Source of the DNA: Arabidopsis thaliana
Lineage: Eukaryota > Streptophyta > Magnoliopsida > Brassicales > Brassicaceae
NCBI RefSeq assembly: GCF_000001735.4
Contig: NC_003076.8
Span: forward strand, 7,130,001-7,194,000
Direction: 5' to 3'
DNA length: 64,000 bases
Below the pieces are notes generated by a model. The model searched no databases. It was not told where the DNA came from and was given only the letters and a program-made list of their open reading frames with translations. The position numbers and the translations under genes were made by a program. Of this stretch, positions 1 through 9,891 are shown one piece after another; position 1 is the first letter of the stretch; each line of letters opens with the position of its first letter.

Positions 1-535
1 AGATGCACTCTTTTTAATCGACCAAAATGAAGTAAGTCTTGTAAGAAGTTTCGGTTCCAGAGTTTTCACTCACTGAATTTAACTCGGGATGAGGAGATAT
101 CAACTCTACATTATTAATATTTGCATCCATTTTGCCACATTATAAGAAAATCGAGAAGGTGAATCTAGACGTTTTTTTACTATAAATTCATGTTCTAGCT
201 CATTCCTCATCAAATAGTCAGTCAGTAACAGGTCTTCTAAACAGACAGAAAACTTTTTACCCACAAGCATAAACTTAATATACCCATCAACTAGCCACTT
301 CCGCAATTATCAGAAGCTAAGACATATGTGACAAATATGTTTAAGACCATCAAAACCAATGTATTCCAGGACAAAGAAAAACTCAGTGTTGCCATTTCCG
401 AATCATCTTCTTACAGTGGTTATGCAGTCTTAAGGTTGTAAAGATGCAAAGTGTGTATATCTTCAACATTCTTACATAACTCAATTCATCCAGATTTGCA
501 ACGGGACAATCAATAAAGTTTAACAGTAATCATAC
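1..535 (-). other. CNX1 intron running off the left edge
   Basis: The donor GTATG at 535-531 follows the exon ending GPDR. Nothing in 1-535 on the minus strand reads as the continuing G domain, so the whole stretch is taken as intron. I see no other gene in it. Confidence 0.7.
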
Positions 536-3397
536 CTTCGATCAGGTCCAGCCCCAGCTGAGACAGTATCACTGACGGTAAGAATAGCCACTTTATACTC
601 AGGCCCAGGTACTTCATCGTACTTCTTTTCTTTCCGAATAGAGCCTGGTTCTGATAATGAGGCTTTCTTGTCTATTGAAAAGGCACTAATATCAGAAACA
701 ATTATAGCTGATACAGAACTTCCAGCAGAAAGCACATTTCCCGTAGCAGGCAACTCCAACAAAGCATTAGCCGACCTCATACTTAAAAGCCTACTGCTCA
801 TCTGATGTCCAGTGCTCTCAGCAACAAATCTGACAAACAGGTATATCTTATTAGCCCATTTAAGATAGTAATGCATACTAGAACTTCCAAGAAAATCTAG
901 GAAGATCCAGCTAAGTTTTTGACTCACAAGAAGACATAATTATGAACAGGCTCACCCGGGAGTCCCTGATCCATCGTTGTCTTTCCATTTGATTATGGCC
1001 CGATGAAACTCGGGGCGGATGGGATCAGACTTGATGGGCTCCTGAAGTCGAAGTCGCACTCTGAGCAGAGATTAGACTGTAATCTACCCTTTTCTCGACG
1101 ATCATTTTAGAATGAATTCATATAGAGAAACAAGTATAATGAAAAACTTCAGTTACCTCAGTGGATGGGGGCTTGTCCATCCTGCAAGCTGGCGGATTGT
1201 AGGCACAACAAAGATATTGAAACAAACCAAACAGCTCACAGGATTTCCAGGTAATCCAAATGCAAGGACTGTTTTCCCCAGCATACTTTCAGTTGGTTTT
1301 GCTCTAATCTCGGCGAAGGTCAAAGGTTTCCCGGGTTTCATCAATACCTGCAAAAAAACTAAAATATGAAAACTTCTCGGTTCATTCTATATAGCAAACT
1401 AAACATAGTCAACTTACTGAGCTTAGTTGAGAAACTAAACAGTAGAGTCCCGTAAAAAGAATTTTCAGAAAACATAGTAGCCAACTCTTCCGCTTTAAAG
1501 CAGAGAAAGAAAAAGTGCAGGGAGAAAACTTCTACTGCTTATTTACCTTGCTGAAATATACTTTCCCTTTCTCTTCGAGTAATGGCTTGACGAAATCCCT
1601 GTCTCCCATTGAAACACCACCAGAAGTTAAAATAATATCAACTCCAGAGGATACGGCCTCGTCCAAAACCTTCTCAAGTTCTTTTCTATCATCTCTAACA
1701 ATTCCAAGGTCAACAACTTTGCATTGCTGCTGCATCACTGCTGCCACTAACATTGCTCGATTTGAGTCCCTAATCTGCAGAGAGCTCATTATTAAGCCTC
1801 TAAAGATATTATAAGGTTCAATACCTATTTGCAATTATTACACAGGTATAACTTTCATATGCATCAGGAATCTTAGTTCTACATAATACCTGCCCACGAC
1901 CTAAAGTCCCAGCTGTCGGCTCCACAAGTTCATCTCCAGTAGAGAGAATAGCAACTATTGGCATAGGATATACCTACAGGAAAGTTTTTTTTCAACACTT
2001 TTTTTGGACTTATCTTCTAGTAACTCTGCTAAAATAAAAATGATATACAGCAATACCTTCACCATGGTTACTCCTGCGGTTGCTAGCAAGCCGATTTCTG
2101 AGGCACCAATTCTTTCTCCAGTTGTTAGTACAGTTGCATCTTTCTCAATATCACAACCCTAGCATATAAATTGTCAAACAATAATGAACATATGACGATT
2201 GTATCTCCTCCAAACAGCTGAAAAAGCTGCTTTTCATCACCTACTTAGATTTGATGGTTAATACGAGAGAAACATGCTTTATCTATCCCCAGGTCTTCTA
2301 GCGGTGACCTCATGCATGCTTATTCTTAGTCCCACAAGAGTCTTTTCTCTAAGAAACATTGCAAACACAAACCTAGATAATAACAAAAAACAGGATGCTG
2401 TCCGACAATTCAAGTACATATCCAAAACTAGCCCACCATCTTCCATTTGTTCCAATAACTTACCCATCAAACGACACAGTAATTCAATTTATTTAACAAA
2501 TCGGTTAGGCATACTCCTAAAAAAATGGTCTTAGATCAACAAATGGCGTTACATATAAAAGAAAAGTACGAGATTTCAACTATTTAGCAAACAGTAAGAG
2601 ATATAAGAAATCAAAGATATCAAGTACAACACTGGTTACATAAACGAGAAAAGAAGAAAGCATACCACTCTACGGATATCGGTGCCTTTCTTGGTTTGAA
2701 TCAGTATTTTTACTCTTTTTGATTCAGTTGAGACGTCTCCAATTACTTTAGTGTCCTCAACTTGGACAACTGCGTCCGCACCATCAGGTATAGGTCCTAA
2801 AGGAGAAACATACCAAAGAAAACAATAGGTTGAAATCAAAGAAACATATACGTTCAGACACTTCTCCATGCATATACACTACCAAATGGAAAAATAGTAA
2901 GTAGTGAACAAGAACAGAAAATTAGAAGCACTTTCATATACTCTAAAATGCAGGCACAAAGTTTTCAAGTCATCAAATGCAATATACTCACCACCAGTTG
3001 TCACATAAGCCACAGTTCCAGGAGTAACAGTCACACCCAAACCATCATTCCCAGCTCTTGATTCAGTAATCACCGGATATTCTCCAGGACCATCTGAAGC
3101 AACAACTGCGTACCCATCCTAAACAACGATAATGTCAAGTTATTAATCAAATATTCGCTGTTGTAATCATCACCAGATTAAATTGATCCTATTAGTAACC
3201 TTGACGGAAGCAGGATATGGAGGTAAAGGATCAGGAGCTCGAATATCTTCCGCCAACACTTTCCCAAGTGCTTCATACAGCGATACGATTACCGGAGGCA
3301 GACGCTTAGAGACGCCGAATACTATTCTCAGAGCTTCCTCCGTCGGTATCATCTCCGTCTTTCCGCCGCCGCCGCCACAACAACCTTGACCTTCCAT
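536..3397 (-). CDS. CNX1: CNX1, molybdopterin molybdenumtransferase, 5' part (E domain and start of G domain)
   Basis: Two-domain cytosolic enzyme of molybdenum-cofactor synthesis: the G domain adenylylates molybdopterin and the MoeA-like E domain inserts molybdate. Coding exons visible, high to low: 3397-3200, 3118-2992, 2796-2666, 2158-2057, 1973-1890, 1774-1547, 1347-1157, 1060-956, 829-536; all junctions are GT-AG and keep frame. The start is the first ATG, opening MEGQGCC followed by a Gly run. MoeA hallmarks seen are TGDELVEP, the [11 protein letters not shown] loop and GLPGNPVS. The last visible exon reaches [14 protein letters not shown], the beginning of the G domain, then enters an intron at 535 that runs off the left edge, so the G-domain body is outside. 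The E-then-G fusion order is typical of plants. Very likely At5g20990. No lesion in the visible part. Confidence 0.96.
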
Positions 3398-3511
3398 TTA
3401 TTTCCGTCGCTGATTGATAGAGAGAGACGATGGCCTTGTTTAGCAATCGGATTAGATATGACCCTATTAGATTGTCAATGGTCAATTAACTTCGACGTCC
3501 ACCAGCGACAA

Positions 3512-4245
3512 GCGTTGACGAACAAAAACATTCAAAAATAATTTTAATAATAAAAATATAATTTTACTTGTTATTGTATAATCAGAAATAATTATATATC
3601 TACTATAAATATATTTTACATATATATTTAATACATTGATTCTTATAATAATTAGCTTTTCAATTTCAAAACTAAACTAAAAATATAAAAAAAATGATTT
3701 AAAACTTTTAGATATAAAAATTTAAAATTAAAACCAGAAAATTTTTATTAGCAACAATTAAGTAAGGGAACGGAATTTTTTTTTGTATTATCAATTAAAA
3801 AAATTAACTTTTTATTTTTATTAAAAAATAAATTATTACAATTATACTCAATACACATGACTATATGAATTTCATATGAAAGTAATATGAAAAAACTGAG
3901 TATATAACTTTTTAGTTTAAATTAAAAAGTTAATAATTTTAATTGATAATATAAGAAAAAAACTAACTATTGATTAAAAATATGTAACAATTAAAAAAAT
4001 TAACTTCTTAAAAAAACTAACTATTAATATTAATGAATAGTTCATATCTTAAAAAATGTTTATTCTCTTAATTTAGTTTTGAAATTGAAAAAAACTAACT
4101 ATATTGTAAGAATTAATTTATTAAATCTATATACAAAATATATTTATATTGGATATAAAATGTGTTTTATTTTCTTATACAGTATCAAATAAAAATAATG
4201 TTTTTAATATTAAAAGTTAGTTTTGAATATTTTGTTTGCTAACGC
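3512..4245. repeat. AT-rich foldback (long inverted repeat) element
   Basis: The two halves are imperfect reverse complements around a centre near 3880. Matches found by eye: 3512-3540 against 4221-4245 (GCGTT, then A/G-rich, then ATTCAAAA), the stretch around 3541-3590 against about 4165-4215, a 20-base exact match near 3660-3680 against 4070-4090, and about 3776-3815 against about 3915-3960. Pairing may extend outwards to about 3483-4266, where both sides end in slightly GC-richer sequence. No coding capacity. This is the structure of a foldback or MITE-like element; the family and target duplication are not resolved. It lies just upstream of the CNX1 start. Confidence 0.7.
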
Positions 4246-4507
4246 CGGAGTTAGTCGATCAGTTATTTATGATATATGTTTTAACCTGAGATTATATGTT
4301 TATGATATTGATGACATGATACCATATACTTCGTATATGTTGTCACGCAATCCATATACGTATGTAACTAGATGTCCTTTAGTTTACTTGGTATGTGTTG
4401 TCATATGTTCTGCTATATTTCGGTAGCTAATCACTAATCACTAATCTCAAGCTGCCTTATCTACATATACTCATCTTTGACATGTGTCAAACATTTATTT
4501 TTTCAGG

Positions 4508-5140
4508 ACTTCTCGGGGAAGACAAGAGATTTTTCAAATGAAGATACAGATCCGTTGTCTAATGAGAAACTCATAGGTGATTAACATATGTTGGTTTATT
4601 ACAACAGTATGCCTCACATTTTTTGTTCCCTCTAGATCCTAGTTGCTTCTTAATAGAATCCATGTTTTGCTTATTTTCTTGATCTTTAGATTTAGGTCTC
4701 GAAGAAAGAGAAGCTGCCACAGCTAATCTTAAGGGCATTAGACGTCTTGTGTTAAGTCCTGCCTCATTGATTTCCAAAGGTATACTGATCGTTTGTACGG
4801 CGTCGTTGTGGTTTTTTTTATACTGCACTCTCATTTTTCTATTGAATTGAGCAGGGATATATAGTACTCAGTCTTTCCAGATGGATGAAGAGGAAGGCTT
4901 TGGAAGGTCTCTTATTGTTATTGATATTACTAGTATAGTAGTATGACATTCATTTACTTTAAATCTTCGTTTTTGGCTTAAGCTGATTATCTTCCACATC
5001 TCAAGGCTGTTGCATTGTTCATTGTGTCTTTGCTGAAATTTGAGAAGAAACTGAAATCTGCAGCTGAGAAGCAGTGCTCAGAAATTATAGCATCGGTCTA
5101 CGGGGAGATACAACTAGAGTTGGAGAATGATAGGTCGGTA
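4508..5140 (+). pseudogene. Unrecognised degenerate multi-exon fragment
   Basis: Four short exon-like blocks have splice-like borders. One starts at about 4508 after TTTTTCAG and reads DFSGKTRDFSNEDTDPLSNE. The next, from about 4690, reads DLGLEEREAATANLKGIRRL and ends at an AAAG/GTATAC donor, in phase with the first. The third, from about 4856, reads GIYSTQSFQMDEEEGFG. The fourth, about 4988-5139, reads DYLPHLKAVALFIVSLLKF and ends at a GATAG/GTCGGT donor. The third-to-fourth junction does not keep frame with the obvious sites, and there is no start or stop in context. I do not recognise the protein. Reading: a truncated relic of an intron-bearing gene, or a poorly modelled live gene. Confidence 0.4.
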
Positions 5141-5433
5141 TATACAGATAGATATGATTATCATGTACTGGTTTTTAATCAAATCACAAAGAAGATTAGA
5201 GTATAATCAACATCATTCCTTGGCTTATTCTTGCCTTCATCATAAGCCCATTCCCACATATTTTCCACACTCTTAAGTTGAAGTTCCAACATCATAACCT
5301 CTTGTTTCCACCCAACCTTAGCTCCACTGAAAGCCGTTTCCACTAGAACACAAGATGTCTTCATTGACTTTTCAGCTTGCTTAAGGTGTGTCTTGAGAAG
5401 ATATAGCCTAGCTCTGTTCTCAAGAATCAGGAA

Positions 5434-5871
5434 CTAGAACATACTTCCTAGTAGCAATTCACTATACTCGATAAAACCCACAAACTCATTTTCATCAATG
5501 GGGTTAACTTGACAAATTGCAACATCACTAACACAGTCATCAGCCTTACCAACTATATATTTCTCCATAGACTTGTCAATAGCTAGAACTCCACGAGTAT
5601 GGACTGTTCCATGAAGGGTATGAAAACATGACTTGAAAACATAATAGGGAGCCAAACTTGAAGTTTTTACTATCATGTTTACGCTATCTCCGGCGACAAC
5701 ATATGGTCGCTCACGATTTTGGTCACTCGGGATGGTGTTTTTCTGAACCATCTGCAGTTGAGTAGCCGCATTTGGAAATAAATAAATATGAGACACGAAG
5801 ACCATCACAACAGACTTAACGCTGCAAATGACTAACTTTGATCCAATGAGGAAGGATGATGTTTTCTCCAC
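5434..5871 (-). CDS. Unassigned ORF, 145 codons, hypothetical
   Basis: An uninterrupted frame whose residues 60-145 look protein-like (mixed composition, for example VHTRGVLAIDKSMEKYIVGK). No domain is recognised. The opening part, about residues 8-32, is hydrophobic. Downstream on the same strand, 5179-5425 holds a second protein-like stretch (LENRARLYLLKTHLKQAEKS and on to WKQEVMMLELQ) in a separate frame. The two may be pieces of one decayed gene. It lies back to back with BPM5, less than 200 bases from its start, so the block could also be promoter or antisense sequence. Confidence 0.3.
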   Translation of the reverse strand: MEKTSSFLIGSKLVICSVKSVVMVFVSHIYLFPNAATQLQMVQKNTIPSDQNRERPYVVAGDSVNMIVKTSSLAPYYVFKSCFHTLHGTVHTRGVLAIDKSMEKYIVGKADDCVSDVAICQVNPIDENEFVGFIEYSELLLGSMF

Positions 5872-6061
5872 TTGAATATATGGTTTGTGACATAGTACTA
5901 AGATTATTTGATACTAGCTAAAGCCTCTGTCTCAGATAGAGGTGTCTCCCTGTTTCCTTTAACTCAACAACACTTTGCCAATTTTGACTTCTTTCTTCTT
6001 CTTTTTCTGCATAACCTATCAATTAGATACCATTTAGATTAGCAGCGAATTTCAAACGGAG

Positions 6062-8374
6062 ATGTCAGAATCAGTGATTCAGGGATCGAATCCGGATCGG
6101 GTTTTATCTCCGACGAGCTCGAAATCAGTGACGCAGACGGTGAACGGGTCGCATCAATTCGTGATTCAAGGATACAGCTTAGCGAAAGGGATGGGTATAG
6201 GGAAGCACATAGCGAGTGATAATTTCTCCGTCGGAGGTTATCAGTGGGGGATCTTCTTCTACCCGGACGGTAAGAATCCGGAGGATAATTCGTCGTACGT
6301 CTCTGTTTTTATCGCATTGGCCAGTGAAGGAACCGAAGTTAGGGCGCTTTTCGAGCTAGCTCTTGTTGACCAAAGTGGAAAGGGGAAACATAAGGTTCAT
6401 AGCCATTTTGAGCGGTCACTCGATGGTGGCCCTTATACACTCAAATACAGAGGAAGCATGTGGTAAGTTTTTTCAGCTCACTGCTCATAATTTTAGTTTT
6501 TCTTGATTTCAATTAGTTCGTTTGTAGGGTTAGGGTTCGCATTGGGTTTCATTAGCTTTCTAAATTGATGCATGTTTGATCATTTCCTGTGAGGAAGAAC
6601 TACTTTTGATTAGGGTTTTCAGTACTTTCTATATGCATTAGCCTTGAGCTTGATCTGACACGTGATCGTGGATTCCCTCATCTAGCTTTTATGGTAGAGA
6701 TATCTGTTTACTAGCTGTGAGGTAAACTGAAGATGAGAAACTGTGAAAATGATCACATGAATTAGAAGATACATCATGGTAATCTTATTAGGGTACTGTC
6801 AGAGAGATTTTGTTCAGAGTTCAGTTTCTCTATTGATGAATCCTGGGCTTACTTGGAAGTGACAGCCATAGCTGATAGGTGTATCGAACACTTGTGAATT
6901 TCTAAGAGAAATGTAAATTTGAACTGTGTTTGTACTGCATGATTTTTCATATTGGTGGTGTAAAGCATGAAAATTGAAGAATTCAGCTACTCATAGTCAG
7001 TGTAGTAACACATTCCTCTGACTAATGAGTGATGTGGGTGGTTTAATGTTCATGACGCCAAAAAAAATTGAATGGGAAAATCTATATTTTCTAAGGTGTT
7101 TAGCTAACTGAATTTTCTGAGTGTATCCAGACAGAGCCTTAGCTTAAGTCTTAATTGGGAAAAAAAATCTTGATTTAAGTGGAGAAGCTGTGTCTTTATT
7201 TCTTCCAATTTACTTTGATCCTTCTTGAAAGAGATATATTTGATCTTCTCTTTACATATATCTTTTGCTTAAGTTCTGGTTAATCAAGGTCCTCTTATAC
7301 CCTTTTCTTCTTTGTGGTTTGATTAGGGGATACAAGCGTTTCTTCAGACGTTCCATTCTTGAGACATCTGACTACCTGAAAGACGATTGCTTGATAATCA
7401 ATTGTACGGTTGGAGTTGTGGTTTCAGAAATACTCTGCCCACAGTTACACTCTGTTCACGTCCCTGATTCAGAACTTGGATCACATTTTGGAGTTCTACT
7501 GGATAGCATGGAAGGTTCTGATATAACTTTTAACATTGCTGGCGAGAAGTTTCTAGCTCATAAACTAGTACTGGCTGCTCGATCTCCATTTTTCAAGTCT
7601 AAGTTTTTCAGTGAGTTTGAAGCAAACAATACAGAGGTTACTATTAACGATTTGGAACCTAAGGTTTTTAAGGTACATCATTGATCATTGGTGGTTATTC
7701 TTTAGTTATTTCTGTTAGTTTAGATCGTGCTTGTATTAATGCTCTGTTCCATCCAGGCTTTGCTACAATTCATGTACAAAGATTCTCTTCCGGAAGATGT
7801 GGAGCCTGCAACAGCTCATACATTTGAGCGCTTAAAGCTGTCAGAAATATACGAAACATTGATTGTAAAAGTTTTAGCAGCAGCCGACAAGTACGACCTG
7901 ATTAGGCTCAGGTTGTTGTGTGAATCCCACATCTGCAAAGGCGTATCAGTCAAATCCGTCGCGAAGATCTTAGCGTTGGCTGACAGATATAATGCTAAGG
8001 AACTAAAAGGCGTTTGCCTTAAGTTTACTGCCGAGAACCTAGCAGGTATGCTTCTACATTGCATTTTTAAAACAATGTTTTAATATCATACGCTAGGCCA
8101 TTAAAGTGTATGATGGTCTCCATAGAACTATTGGATCTTCTCTTGTATTTGATTTGGTGTGGCCTTGGATATTGCAGCTGTCCTGGAGACAGACGCTTAC
8201 CAACAGATGAAGGATGAATGTGTGACCCTCCAGTCCGAGCTTCTGAAGGCGGTGGCTGGTCACGAGGAAGGTAGTAACAGTACTGGAGGAGCAAAGTCTC
8301 AGAGCGTGTGGGCCCAACTTTCTGACGGCGGGGGCGATACCACCAGCCGACATGTTAGACAACGAACCACCTAG
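6062..8374 (+). CDS. BPM5: BPM5, MATH-BTB substrate adaptor for CUL3 ubiquitin ligase
   Basis: Coding exons 6062-6462, 7327-7672, 7757-8045 and 8178-8374 give 410 aa with all phases consistent. Residues 25-160 are the MATH domain that holds substrates, starting at the [17 protein letters not shown] segment. Residues about 195-315 are the BTB/POZ fold ([20 protein letters not shown], then [15 protein letters not shown]), which binds CUL3. A short BACK-like tail follows. In Arabidopsis, BPM proteins are mostly nuclear adaptors feeding factors such as class I HD-ZIP proteins to CUL3 ligases. The start is the first ATG after a pyrimidine-rich leader. Intron 1 (864 bases) splits the MATH domain and I see no gene in it. 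Likely At5g21010. Confidence 0.95.
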
Positions 8375-8732
8375 AGCCTCAAAATATGCATCATTTCCTC
8401 AGGTTAATAGTAGCCATAGAGAGGGTAAATAGCTGTTTTTTTCTGTATTCAAAAAAAAATATATGATCCCAAGTCCTAACTCTATGATAGGTAAACTCTT
8501 TCACTTATCACTTCAGTAACAGCTTTGGATTATTCTTCTTTTCGTGTTTATGTATTTTAAATCCCAGAACATGTGGTTGTTTCTTTTACTCTAAAACATT
8601 TTGATTTTTACGGATCCAGAAGTATACCAGTGTACATATCAAACAGATGCATATTTTTCCATCGAGTGAGTTGATTTTATGGCAATTTCGAGCCTGTTAC
8701 TACAAGAAATGTTCTTTATGACATTGGGTTAT

Positions 8733-9685
8733 AACTTCACTCGGGTTAAAAAAGTATTAGCATATCTTAAAAAGCCTTCTCTCTCTTATCTCTCTCAAAT
8801 CTTCTAGAGAGAGAAGGGCTTAGTTTTTCTTCCGCCATCCGGTGAATCCGGCAAAGCCATCTGGTTGTTAAACCAGCTTCAGTCCAACAGCCTCCGGCTA
8901 TTATAGAGGAGGTTGGTTGGCTTTTCACTGGCGGTGTTGGCTCCCTCAGCAACGTCGGCCAGTTTTCTCTCCGGCAACGATGGCTCCGTAGCACCGTTTG
9001 GCTGGCTCCTCTTGTATGCGGCATGTTTTCGGCTTTCTATGCGATGGTGTCCGCTTTTGTCTCTGGTCATTCCACCGTCATCTTTCCGGTGGTTTTGGCC
9101 AGTTATGTACCGGTGTTAGATCCGGTTTATTTGTTTCTGTTTTACTTTTAATAATTCTCATTGAGATGTGTTGGTGATAATAGTGATAGCAATCTCGATT
9201 TCTATTGCTTCTTATCCAATCCACTCTCTTTTGAGATTCAATTTGCAGGAATATTTACAGAGATTTGAGTTTTAAGATGAAGAAAAGAAGTTGATTCCTT
9301 CGCTTATTATCATTGCCTTAAGCTGTTGGTTTAATTGGAGTTTCGATTACTTTATACCGGCGAAAAATCAGAAGAATCTATGTCGATTGTTATCGGTTGT
9401 GATTCCTTCTTCACCGGAATCGGTGCTCGGACGACAAAGGAAGAAGTCGGTTCACTTTTAGGCTTCTCATCTCACACGTATAGGTCTTTCTCCTATTGAC
9501 GACACGTGATCTGAGATAGAGACAAATTCCAGTTTCTTCTTCTGTAGGAAATCTCTTTGGGCCTTGTTGGGTCTAAATAATTTCTGTAATCTTGCATTTT
9601 GAATAGGCTTTTCTTAGGCCTTGTATGAGTTGGATATGTTTAATACAAAATTTCTCTTGTGAAAAAAAAAAACTTCACTCAGGTT
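8733..9685 (+). mobile_element. Poly(A)-tailed non-LTR retroposon, Sadhu-like, with 15 bp target duplication
   Basis: AACTTCACTCGGGTT at 8733-8747 is repeated as AACTTCACTCAGGTT at 9671-9685, with one mismatch. The 923 bases between them end in a run of A at about 9661-9670. This is target-primed insertion by a retroposon. The body is much more GC-rich than its surroundings in its first 350 bases. It has only short ORFs (one of 68 codons at 8913-9119, another on the opposite strand) and no reverse transcriptase. Size, tail, duplication length and lack of coding match the Arabidopsis Sadhu family; a truncated LINE is the alternative. The 68-codon ORF may be what some annotations call a small transmembrane protein. 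The duplication copies differ at one base, so the insertion is not brand new. Confidence 0.75.
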
Positions 9686-9891
9686 CATGTAACAAGAAAC
9701 AACTTATATCAATCGTAGTAATAAAATGCAACTGATTATGTCTTAAGTTTGCGATTCAATAAGAATCGAAAACAGCAATCAACAATAAAATAGAGAATAA
9801 ACGAAAAGTCATGAAAGCGAGAGAAACAATCTTGTTATTTGGTTTGTTCATTAGAAGAAAAGCCAAGTCACTTGTGCTTATTTTTGTTCTT

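Noticed and set aside
8913..9119. Small hydrophobic ORF as a transmembrane protein gene
   Set aside because: It lies wholly within the retroposon insert and has no independent gene signals.
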